Source of the DNA: an uncultured Pseudomonadota bacterium
GTDB taxonomy: Bacteria; Pseudomonadota; Gammaproteobacteria; Burkholderiales; SG8-39
Assembly (NCBI GenBank): GCA_903909415.1
Contig: CAIVVS010000048.1
Span: 1 to 40,923 of the forward strand
Direction of reading: 5' to 3'
Length of the DNA: 40,923 bases
Shown here: positions 16,598-23,584 of the stretch, piece after piece
Numbering within the stretch: the first letter of the stretch is position 1
How the letters are laid out: each line of letters begins with the position of its first letter
The notes under the pieces: model-generated
Database searches by the model: none
What the model was told of the DNA's origin: nothing
The model's input: only the letters and a program-made list of their open reading frames with translations
Position numbers and translations under genes: made by a program

Positions 16598-17476
16598 CTA
16601 AGCCTTCGGCGCAGGCGATTCCTTCACGAACCAGTCGGCGATCTGGCTGCCGTTCATGAAGCACACGTCGCTGCGCGCCATCAGGTAGTCGATCATTTTC
16701 TCCATGTAGCCGAAGCGGTGCGGCACGCCCATCAGGTGGGGGTGCAGGCCGATGGCGAAGACGCGCGTGTTCTTCGACGTCTCCTTGGCAAAGCACTCGA
16801 CCGTGGACACCATGCGCTGGTACATCTCCGCCGAGGAGTGCTTCTCCACCGCGTAGATGATGGAGTCGTTGATCTCCAGGTTGTAGGGCATGGCGATCAT
16901 CGGGCCGGCCTTGGTGGTCATCCAGGTCGGCACGTCCTCGATGACCCAGTCGTGCACGTAGTCCACGCCGCACTCGCGCAGGATGTCCGGCGTGTCCCAG
17001 GTCTCGCGCAGTCCCGGCCCGAGCCAGCCGCGCGGGCGCTTGCCGGTGAAGGCCTGGATCTTGTCCAGCGTGGCGACGATCACGTCGCGCTCGCTCGGCG
17101 CCTGGTTCAGCGACTGCTGGTGCAGGCCATGGCCGATGAACTCCCAGCCGGCATCGCGCATCGCGACCGCCGCCTGCGGATAGGCGTCGATCACCCCGGC
17201 GTTGAAGCTGGTGGACACCGGCAGCTTGTGCGAGGAGAACAGGTCGATCATGCGCGGCAGGCCGCAGCGCATGCCGTAGTCCACCCAGGAGAAGTTCGGG
17301 ATGTCGGGGATGGTTTCCTTGCCATGCGGCGGCGTGATGATGGTGCGCGGCATGGACGCCTCGATGCGCCAGTGCTCGACGTTCACCACCAGGTGCACGA
17401 CGATGGGCTTGCCGCCCGGCGCGGCCAGCTTGGGGCGGGAGGTGGAGAAGACGTAGGGGATGCGGGGGTTGGACAT
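16598..17476 (-). CDS. Polysaccharide-deacetylase-family (PuuE/HpPgdA-like) protein
   Basis: A 292-residue NodB-fold protein of the cytosolic PuuE/allantoinase/HpPgdA-like branch, with no signal peptide. Visible are VVNVEHW near residue 31 at the place of the metal-binding Asp strand, SWVDYGMRCGLPRMIDLF, the GHGLHQQSL segment that supplies histidines in this branch, and a late IGLHPHLMGVPHR. Members hydrolyse C-N bonds of amides or ureides (allantoin-type, N-acyl) rather than only polysaccharides, so the family name should not be read as a cell-wall role. ATG at 17476 is preceded by AGGA about 8 bases upstream. An in-frame extension to 17683 is unlikely because it is Arg/Pro-rich and overlaps the crotonase gene. 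Substrate unknown. Confidence 0.82.
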   Translation of the reverse strand: MSNPRIPYVFSTSRPKLAAPGGKPIVVHLVVNVEHWRIEASMPRTIITPPHGKETIPDIPNFSWVDYGMRCGLPRMIDLFSSHKLPVSTSFNAGVIDAYPQAAVAMRDAGWEFIGHGLHQQSLNQAPSERDVIVATLDKIQAFTGKRPRGWLGPGLRETWDTPDILRECGVDYVHDWVIEDVPTWMTTKAGPMIAMPYNLEINDSIIYAVEKHSSAEMYQRMVSTVECFAKETSKNTRVFAIGLHPHLMGVPHRFGYMEKMIDYLMARSDVCFMNGSQIADWFVKESPAPKA

Positions 17477-17604
17477 GCGGGTTCCTGGGGGGTGGGTCGG
17501 AACCGTGATGCTACACGCGGCCGGGCGCGCGGGGCGGGGGCCCGCCGGGCAACCCGCCCCCCGACGCCGCCGCGACGGGGGCAGGCGCGGCGCCGGCTCG
17601 CGTC

Positions 17605-18387
17605 TCAGGCGCCGCGGAAGTTGGGCGTGCGCTTTTCCATGAACGCGGTCCGGCCTTCCTTGTAGTCGGCGCTGGCGAAGCACGCGTCCACCATCTTCTG
17701 CAGCGCGGCCAGGTCGCGCCTGGACTCGTCGCCCATGATCTGCTGGATGGTCTGCTTGGCCGCGTGCATGGTGAGCGGCGCGTTCTCGGCCACCATCTCC
17801 GCGTAGGCCAGCACCTCGGCGTCGAACTGCGCCAGCGGCACGACCTTGTTCACCATGCCCATGGCCAGCGCGTCGGCGGCGCCGAACTTGCGCGCCGACA
17901 GGAAGATGTCGGCGGTGTTGGCCGACCCCATCACGTCCACGAAGCGCTTCAGGCCGACGTAGTTGTAGCCCAGGCCCATGCGCGCGGCCGGCATGCGGAA
18001 GGTCGCGTCATCGCAGGCGATGCGGATGTCGCAGCCCACCGCCAGGCCCAGGCCCCCGCCCATGCAGAAGCCGCGGATCTTGGCGATCACCGGCTTGGTG
18101 CAGCGCGCGGGCGACTCGTAGGCCAGTTCCACCGCGGTGTTGTAGACCGCCTGCGCGTCGGCCGTGCCGCGCTTGGCCTCGAACTGCGAGATATCCGCGC
18201 CGGACACGAAGGCCTTCTCGCCGTCGCCCGCCAGCACCACCGCGCGCACCTCGGGATCGGCCTCGAAGGCCGCGAACGCCTTGGGCAGCCCGTCCCACAT
18301 GTCGAAAGTCATGGCGTTGTGCTTGGGCAGGTTGGAAAAAATGATCCAGCCCAGCGCGCCTTCCTTGCGTGTGATCAGCTCAGCCAT
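17605..18387 (-). CDS. Crotonase-fold enzyme lacking both catalytic glutamates
   Basis: A 260-residue enoyl-CoA hydratase/isomerase family protein. Oxyanion-hole and CoA elements are present (VSGADISQFE at 61-70; GFCMGGGLGLA at 106-116). Both hydratase glutamates are replaced: Gly114 stands at the Glu144 position (GGGLGLA) and Ala134 at the Glu164 position (FRMPAARMG). Hydration is therefore unlikely by the standard mechanism; thioester hydrolysis, isomerisation, decarboxylation or ring chemistry are alternatives seen in other crotonases lacking one or both residues. ATG at 18387 lies 12 bases downstream of the CaiB-family gene stop, so it probably acts on the CoA thioester that enzyme makes. 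Confidence 0.88.
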   Translation of the reverse strand: MAELITRKEGALGWIIFSNLPKHNAMTFDMWDGLPKAFAAFEADPEVRAVVLAGDGEKAFVSGADISQFEAKRGTADAQAVYNTAVELAYESPARCTKPVIAKIRGFCMGGGLGLAVGCDIRIACDDATFRMPAARMGLGYNYVGLKRFVDVMGSANTADIFLSARKFGAADALAMGMVNKVVPLAQFDAEVLAYAEMVAENAPLTMHAAKQTIQQIMGDESRRDLAALQKMVDACFASADYKEGRTAFMEKRTPNFRGA

Positions 18388-18399
18388 CGTGCAGTCCTT

Positions 18400-19590
18400 T
18401 CAAACCACCTTGTTGTCGCGGAACGCCGCGATCTGCCTGTCGTCGAATCCGAGGTCGCGCAGCACCTCGTCGGTGTGCTCGCCCAGCTCGGGCGTGGCGC
18501 GCGCCATGGAAGCCGGCGTGCGCGAGAGCTTCACCACCTGGTTCACCAGCCGGATGTCGCCGAGCTTGGGATGCTTCACGGTGGCGGCGGCCTGCAGGTG
18601 CTGCACCTGCGGGTCGGCGAACACCTGGTCCATGGTGTAGATCGGGCCCGAGGGCACGCCGGCGGTGTTCAGCACCTCGATCCACTCGGCGGTGGTGCGG
18701 GTCGCGGTGACCTCGTTGATCACCTTGTTCAGGCGCACGCGGTTCTTGGCGCGCGCGGGCTCGTCGTGGAACTCCGGGTCATCGAACCAGGCCATGTGGC
18801 CCAGCGCCTCGCAGAAGCGCCGCCAGATCACCTGGCCCGAGGCGCCCACGTTCAGGTAGCCGTCCTTGGTGACGTAGGCCGAGGTCGGCATGGAGTTCGG
18901 GTGGTCGTTGCCGGCCTGCTTGGGCACCTCGCCGGTCATCAGGTATTTCGCGGCCTGGAAGTCCATCAGGCCGATCTGCGCCTGCAGCAGGTTGGACTGC
19001 ACCCACTGGCCCTCACCCGAGGTCTCGCGCTCCAGCAGCGCGGTGAAGATGCCCAGCGCGGCGTAAAGGCCGGCGGAGAGGTCGGCCACCGCGGTGCCCA
19101 CGCGCATCGGGCCCTCGCCCGGCTTGCCGGTGACCATCATCAGCCCGCCCATGCCCTGCGCGATCTGGTCGAAGCCCGGGCGCTTGCCGTAGGGGCCGTC
19201 CTGGCCGAAGCCGGAGATGGACGCGAGGATGATGCGCTTGTTGACCTTCTTCAGCGCCTCGTAATGGATGCCCAGGCGGTCCTTCACGTCGGGGCGGAAG
19301 TTCTCCACCACCACGTCGGCCTTCTCCACCAGCTTCATGAAGATCGCCAGGCCCTCGGGCGACTTGAGGTTGAGTGTGAGCGAGCGCTTGTTGCGCTGCA
19401 GGTTCTGCATGTCGAAGCCGTGGCGCGGGCCGCTCATGGTGTCCAGTTCCACCGTCGGCGGCATCTCCACCTTGATCACGTCGGCGCCGAAGTCGGCCAG
19501 CTGCTTCACGCAGGTGGGGCCGGCGCGCACGCGCGTGAGGTCCAGCACCTTGAAGCGCGACAGCGCGGTGGAAGCGGGGATGTGCGGCAT
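18400..19590 (-). CDS. CaiB/BaiF-family (class III) CoA-transferase
   Basis: A 396-residue class III CoA-transferase that moves CoA from one acyl-CoA to a free carboxylic acid through an aspartyl-CoA intermediate. Family features include the start FKVLDLTRVRAGP, a first Rossmann-like half with DFGADVIKVE, NKRSLTLNLK, VENFRP (95-100), SISGFGQDGPY, and the catalytic Asp170 in VGTAVADLSAGLYAALGI (the position of Asp169 in formyl-CoA transferase). ATG at 19590 gives the usual N-terminus; an in-frame extension to 19764 is Arg/Pro-rich and unlike the family. It is first in a two-gene unit with the downstream crotonase. Substrates cannot be assigned; succinyl-CoA is a common donor in the family. Confidence 0.92.
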   Translation of the reverse strand: MPHIPASTALSRFKVLDLTRVRAGPTCVKQLADFGADVIKVEMPPTVELDTMSGPRHGFDMQNLQRNKRSLTLNLKSPEGLAIFMKLVEKADVVVENFRPDVKDRLGIHYEALKKVNKRIILASISGFGQDGPYGKRPGFDQIAQGMGGLMMVTGKPGEGPMRVGTAVADLSAGLYAALGIFTALLERETSGEGQWVQSNLLQAQIGLMDFQAAKYLMTGEVPKQAGNDHPNSMPTSAYVTKDGYLNVGASGQVIWRRFCEALGHMAWFDDPEFHDEPARAKNRVRLNKVINEVTATRTTAEWIEVLNTAGVPSGPIYTMDQVFADPQVQHLQAAATVKHPKLGDIRLVNQVVKLSRTPASMARATPELGEHTDEVLRDLGFDDRQIAAFRDNKVV

Positions 19591-19699
19591 GGGGAATCCG
19601 GTGGATGGGTCAGGTGGGGGAATGCAGGGCGGGACGGCCGGTGGCCGCCCCGCCAAGGGGCCGATTCTAGCGCAGCGAATCGTCCCGACCGGCCGGGGA

Positions 19700-21121
19700 T
19701 CAGCCCCTGGCCGCAGGCAGCACCGGGACCCGCGCGTGCCAGTCGCTCGCCTGCTGGTAGGCATGCGCCGCGGCCAGCAGCGTGGCCTCGTCGAACGGCC
19801 GGCCGACCAGCTGCAGGCCGATGGGCATGCCGTTCGCGTCGCTGCCGCAGGGCGCGACCACCGCCGGCAGGCCGAGGTAGTTCACCCAGCGGAAGTTGCG
19901 GGTGAGCTCGCCCAGGCGCCGCGGCATGTCCGGCCCGCCCTTGGGACCGACCTGCTCGCGCGTGGGCGTGGCGATGTTGATCGCCGGCAGCAGGAACACA
20001 TCCGCCTGCGCCAGCGTGGTGGCGCGGAAATGGTCCAGCGAGGGGCCGCGCAGGCGCAGCGACTCCAGGTACACGGTGGCGGGAACGGCGAATCCCGCCT
20101 CCAGGCGCGAGCGCACCACCGCCGAGTAGTCCTGAGGCCGCTCGCGCATCCATTGCGCATGCTGGGCCGAGGACTCGGCCTGGATGACCAGCATGCAATG
20201 GGCCGACAGCCGGTCCACGTCCGGCGCCGGCACCTCGACCAGCACCGCGCCCTGCGCCTGCAGCGCGCCGGCGGCAACGGCGATGGCATCGGCCACCTGC
20301 GGCTCGGCATGGCGCGCGATCCAGTCGCTGGCGATACCGATGCGCAGCCCGCGGATGCCCGCGCCCAGCCGCGCCGCATAGTCCGGCACCGGCCGGTCCG
20401 CCGCCACCGGGTCGCCCGCGTCGCCCCCGGCGATCGCCGACAGCATCAGCGCGCAGTCCTCGGCGCTGCGCGCGAGCGGGCCGACGGTGTCCAGCGAATG
20501 CGACAGCGGCATCACCCCGGTGCGCGGCACGCGGCCCCAGCTGGTCTTGAGCCCGGTGACGCCGCAGATCGCCGCCGGCGCACGCACCGAGCCGCCGGTG
20601 TCCGAGCCCAGCGCCCCGAAACAGAGCCGCGCGGCCACCGCCGCGCCCGAGCCGCTGGACGAGCCGCCGGTGACGTAATCGGGGTTCCACGGGTTGCAGC
20701 AATCGCCCCAGTGCCGGTTGTCCCCGGCCGGGCCATGGGCGAACTCCACCATGTGCAGCGTGCCCAGCTGCAGCGCGCCGGCCGCCTGCAGCCGCGTGAT
20801 GGCCGTGGACGTGCTGTCCGCCACCCAGCCGCGGCGTATCGCCGAGCCGCAGTTGGACACCTTGCCCGTGCGGTAGAACATGTCCTTGTGCGCCAGCGGC
20901 ACCCCGCCCAGCGGGCCGGCCGCCGGCACGGCCGACAGCCTGGCCGCGTCGGCGAGCACCTCGTCCGACTCCAGCGCGATATAGGCGTTGGTCACCGGCT
21001 GCCAGCGCCCGATGCGCGCCAGGCAGGCTTCGACCAGCTCGGTGGCCGACAGCGCGCGCTCGCGCAGCGCGCGCGCCGCCGCGGCCAGCCCGAGCAGCGC
21101 GGGGTCGGTGGCGGCGCTCAT
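19700..21121 (-). CDS. Amidase-signature hydrolase, AtzE-like
   Basis: A 473-residue amidase-signature enzyme with the Ser-cisSer-Lys triad: K79 (PLAHKDMF), the Gly-Ser-rich loop TGGSSSGSGAA (151-161) and nucleophile S178 (GSDTGGSVRAPAA). It hydrolyses an amide or a urea-derived C-N bond in the cytosol. The start ATG at 21121 overlaps the stop of the preceding small gene by 4 bp (ATGA). Such a small-protein-plus-amidase pair is the arrangement of AtzG-AtzE, where a DUF4089 protein binds the hydrolase in cyanuric-acid breakdown, and of GatC-GatA. Length and lack of GatB nearby favour an AtzE-like catabolic enzyme. The natural substrate is not determined; 1-carboxybiuret is only one possibility. 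Confidence 0.88.
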   Translation of the reverse strand: MSAATDPALLGLAAAARALRERALSATELVEACLARIGRWQPVTNAYIALESDEVLADAARLSAVPAAGPLGGVPLAHKDMFYRTGKVSNCGSAIRRGWVADSTSTAITRLQAAGALQLGTLHMVEFAHGPAGDNRHWGDCCNPWNPDYVTGGSSSGSGAAVAARLCFGALGSDTGGSVRAPAAICGVTGLKTSWGRVPRTGVMPLSHSLDTVGPLARSAEDCALMLSAIAGGDAGDPVAADRPVPDYAARLGAGIRGLRIGIASDWIARHAEPQVADAIAVAAGALQAQGAVLVEVPAPDVDRLSAHCMLVIQAESSAQHAQWMRERPQDYSAVVRSRLEAGFAVPATVYLESLRLRGPSLDHFRATTLAQADVFLLPAINIATPTREQVGPKGGPDMPRRLGELTRNFRWVNYLGLPAVVAPCGSDANGMPIGLQLVGRPFDEATLLAAAHAYQQASDWHARVPVLPAARG

Positions 21122-21363
21122 CGGTCGCCCGCGACGCAGCGCGCCACCGCCAGCGCGTGGCCGACGGGGTCCTGGTCGAAGCCCAGCGCCATGCGCAGCG
21201 GATCGGCCATCGCGGGCCCGATGGAGCCGGCCAGCGGCGCGACCAGCCTGTCGGCGCGGCCGGGAGCAAGGCGGATGCCCTGCACGGCGAGCGCGGCTTC
21301 GATGGCGGCGCCATCCAGGTCCGTGGCGACGGTGGGCGTTGCGGCAGCGGGGGTGTCGGTCAT
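21118..21363 (-). CDS. Small AtzG/DUF4089-like amidase partner
   Basis: An 81-residue protein with an Ala/Thr-rich N-terminus, then a compact helical segment (GAAIEAALAVQGIRLAPGRADRLV, in part) and a RMALGFDQDPVGHAL stretch near the end. The end resembles DUF4089/AtzG proteins, whose C-terminal helix carries a conserved D.EPA-type segment that inserts near the amidase active site. It is also like GatC in size and position. ATG at 21363 is chosen as the start of the conserved part; in-frame sequence upstream to 21444 is possible but overlaps the divergent promoter region. Its stop overlaps the amidase start, indicating equimolar, coupled translation. Likely role: stabilising or structuring the amidase. 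Confidence 0.72.
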   Translation of the reverse strand: MTDTPAAATPTVATDLDGAAIEAALAVQGIRLAPGRADRLVAPLAGSIGPAMADPLRMALGFDQDPVGHALAVARCVAGDR

Positions 21364-21394
21364 TATTGCAATCTGCAAGGGAGGAGAAGCACGG

Positions 21395-21424
21395 GATGGG
21401 AGCGGAAGGATCGTCGCTATAATA
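21395..21424. promoter_or_regulatory. Candidate -10 region between divergent amidase and acyl-CoA dehydrogenase operons
   Basis: CTATAATATC (21417-21426) contains a perfect TATAAT (21418-21423) on the plus strand and TATTAT on the minus strand (21424-21419), standing out in otherwise GC-rich DNA. The -35 positions (GATGGG for plus; CCGGTG for minus) are poor, so activator dependence is likely if these are promoters. Confidence 0.4.
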
Positions 21425-21443
21425 TCGGCTTCCCGTCGTAGCA

Positions 21444-21461
21444 CCGGCCGCAGCAGGCCGG
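21444..21461 (+). other. Leader hairpin before the acyl-CoA dehydrogenase gene
   Basis: CCGGCC (21444-21449) and GGCCGG (21456-21461) form a perfect 6-bp stem around a 6-base loop, about 20 bases after the TATAAT and 75 bases before the ATG. It would lie in the 5' leader; an mRNA-stability or regulatory role is possible but unsupported. Confidence 0.3.
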
Positions 21462-21535
21462 CATACCTCCCCGATCGTGCTGCGGAGCCCAGCCTCCGTC
21501 GCGCCGCATTGGGCGACCACCAGGAGCGGTTTCAC

Positions 21536-22690
21536 ATGTCACCCCAGGAACTCCAAGACATACGCGACGCGGTTTCCAAGCTGTGCGCGACCTTCCCGAT
21601 GGAATACTGGCGCGAGCTCGACCGCGAGCGGCGCTATCCCACCGACTTCGTGCGCGCGCTCACCGAGGCGGGCTTCCTCTCCTGCCTGATTCCCGAGGAA
21701 TACGGCGGCTCGGGCCTGGGCCTGACCGCGGCGGCGACCATCCTGGAGGAAGTGCAGCGCTCCGGCGCCAACGGCGCGGCCTGCCACGCGCAGATGTACA
21801 TCATGGGCACGCTGCTGCGCAACGGCACGCCCGAGCAGAAGAAGAAGTACCTGCCCAAGATCGCCACCGGGGAACTGCGCCTGCAGGCCTTCGGCGTGAC
21901 CGAGCCGACCGCCGGCACCGACACCACCTCCATCCGCACCACCGCGGTGAAGCAGGGCGACAAGTACATCATCAACGGCCAGAAGGTCTGGACCTCGCGC
22001 GCCGAGCACTCCGACCTGATGTTCCTGCTGGCGCGCACCACGCCGCGCGACCAGTGCGCGAAGAAGAGCGAGGGCATGTCGGTGTTCCTGGTCGACATGC
22101 GCGAGGCCAAGGGCAAGGGTCTCACCATCCGCCCGATCCGCACCATGATCAACCACGGTACCACCGAGGTGTTCTTCGACAACATGGAAGTGCCCGCGGA
22201 GAACCTGGTGGGCGTGGAAGGCAAGGGCTTCCGCTACATCCTGGACGGCATGAATGCCGAGCGCATCCTGATCGGCGCCGAGTGCATCGGCGACGCGCGC
22301 TGGTTCATCGCCAAGGCCACCGCCTATGCCAACGAGCGCAAGGTGTTCGGGCGCCCGATCGGCCAGAACCAGGGCGTGCAGTTCCCGATCGCCAAGGCGT
22401 ACATGGCGACCGAAGCCGCCGCGCTGATGGTGGAGCGCGCGGCCCAGCTCTACGAAGCCGGCCAGCCCGCCGGCAAGGAAGCCAACATGGCCAAGCAGCT
22501 CGCCGCCGAGGCGTCCTTCGCCGCCGGCGACGTCTGCCTGCAGACCCACGGCGGCTTCGGCTTCGCCGAGGAGTACGACGTCGAGCGCAAGTGGCGCGAG
22601 ACGCGCCTGTACCAGATCGCGCCCATTTCCACCAACCTGGTGCTGTCCTACGTCGCCGAGCACGTGCTCGGCCTGCCGCGCAGCTACTGA
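21536..22690 (+). CDS. Acyl-CoA dehydrogenase with relocated catalytic base
   Basis: A 384-residue FAD-dependent acyl-CoA dehydrogenase. Signatures include LIPEEYGGSGLGL, FGVTEPTAGTD (119-129), NGQKVWTSRAEHSD, FGRPIGQNQGVQFPIA, LQTHGGFGFAEEYDVE. The usual C-terminal base motif Y-E-G-T is replaced by APIST (362-366), so no Glu is present there. Instead MNAERI supplies E242, matching the helix-G glutamate that acts as base in isovaleryl- and long-chain acyl-CoA dehydrogenases. The substrate is thus perhaps a branched or otherwise unusual acyl-CoA. ATG at 21536 has AGGAG 9 bases upstream. It is first in a five-gene operon with a MaoC hydratase, the triple RidA, a hydrolase and an epimerase. Electrons would go to an ETF encoded elsewhere. 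Confidence 0.92.
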   Translation: MSPQELQDIRDAVSKLCATFPMEYWRELDRERRYPTDFVRALTEAGFLSCLIPEEYGGSGLGLTAAATILEEVQRSGANGAACHAQMYIMGTLLRNGTPEQKKKYLPKIATGELRLQAFGVTEPTAGTDTTSIRTTAVKQGDKYIINGQKVWTSRAEHSDLMFLLARTTPRDQCAKKSEGMSVFLVDMREAKGKGLTIRPIRTMINHGTTEVFFDNMEVPAENLVGVEGKGFRYILDGMNAERILIGAECIGDARWFIAKATAYANERKVFGRPIGQNQGVQFPIAKAYMATEAAALMVERAAQLYEAGQPAGKEANMAKQLAAEASFAAGDVCLQTHGGFGFAEEYDVERKWRETRLYQIAPISTNLVLSYVAEHVLGLPRSY

Positions 22691-22704
22691 ACCCGGAGCC
22701 AGCC

Positions 22705-23550
22705 ATGACCGTCGACGTGCAGCAGTACCAGGCCTGGGTGGGCCGCACCGAGGAATCCGAGGACTGGATCACGCCCACCAGCGTGCGCGGGGTGCAGGCG
22801 ATGTTCGACATGGAGCCGGTGGCCAAGGCCGGCGACCCGCTGCCGCCGGGCTGGCATTTGTTCTACAACAACCCGATCGCGCCGGCCTCGCAGCTGGGCC
22901 GCGACGGCCACCCCAAGCGCGGCGGCTTCATGCCCCCGGTGGAACTGCCGCGGCGCATGTGGGCCGGCAGCAAGTTCGCGTTCAACGCGCCGCTGCGCGT
23001 GGGCGACACCCTCAAGCGCAGCTCCGAGATCCTGTCGGTGCAGGGCAAGACCGGCTCCACCGGCAGCCTGGTGTTCGTCGGCGTGCGCCATACGCTGCGC
23101 TCCAGCTCCGGCGGCGAGACGGTGGACGAGCAGCGCATCGTCTATCGCGAGGACCCCAAGGACGGCACCAATGCCGCGCCGGCGAAGAAGCCGGCCCTGC
23201 CCGAGGGCGCCGAGTTCTCCGTGTCCAGCAGCCCGGACCCGGTGATGCTGTACCGCTTTTCCGCGCTGACCTTCAACGGCCACCGCATCCACTACGACCA
23301 CCCCTACGTCACCGGCGTCGAGGGTTATCCGGGGCTGGTGGTGCACGGCCCGCTGATCGCGCTGTCCATGCTGCAGGCCTTCACCGCCAAGCACCCGGGC
23401 ATCACGGTGCGCGGCTTCGACTTCACGCCCAGGAGCCCGATCACCGTGCCCATGGAAATGACCGCACAGGGCCGCAAGACCGCGAATGGCTGGGACCTGT
23501 GGATGCTGGCCGGCGGCGCGGTTGCCAGCGTTGCCACCGTGACAGCCTGA
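22705..23550 (+). CDS. MaoC/HTD2-type double-hot-dog hydratase (mesaconyl-C4-CoA-hydratase-like)
   Basis: A 281-residue protein with two hot-dog halves. The N-terminal half (about 1-150, with GWHLFYNNPIAPASQLGRDG) is the degenerate one. The C-terminal half carries the catalytic hydratase-2 signature at SALTFNGHRIHYDHPY, with the Asp/His pair of R-specific hydratases. This architecture matches HTD2, FAS1-like dehydratase and mesaconyl-C4-CoA / itaconyl-CoA hydratases, which add water to 2,3-unsaturated acyl-CoAs. ATG at 22705 lies 14 bases after the dehydrogenase stop. Order and spacing suggest it hydrates the enoyl-CoA made by that dehydrogenase. The acyl chain is not identifiable from sequence. 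Confidence 0.86.
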   Translation: MTVDVQQYQAWVGRTEESEDWITPTSVRGVQAMFDMEPVAKAGDPLPPGWHLFYNNPIAPASQLGRDGHPKRGGFMPPVELPRRMWAGSKFAFNAPLRVGDTLKRSSEILSVQGKTGSTGSLVFVGVRHTLRSSSGGETVDEQRIVYREDPKDGTNAAPAKKPALPEGAEFSVSSSPDPVMLYRFSALTFNGHRIHYDHPYVTGVEGYPGLVVHGPLIALSMLQAFTAKHPGITVRGFDFTPRSPITVPMEMTAQGRKTANGWDLWMLAGGAVASVATVTA

Positions 23551-23584
23551 CCCAAGCGTGACCATCTTCTCGCAGGAGGCCGGC

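Noticed and set aside
16479..16973. Minus-strand frame ending in peptide motifs WVPAFAG and HSRESGNP
   Set aside because: These are the known spurious translation of the dispersed hairpin repeat at 16513-16582, out of frame with the deacetylase.
19268..21535. Open frame on the plus strand running into the acyl-CoA dehydrogenase gene
   Set aside because: It is antisense to the CoA-transferase and amidase genes and low in complexity; the conserved dehydrogenase sequence begins at the ATG at 21536 with its own ribosome site.
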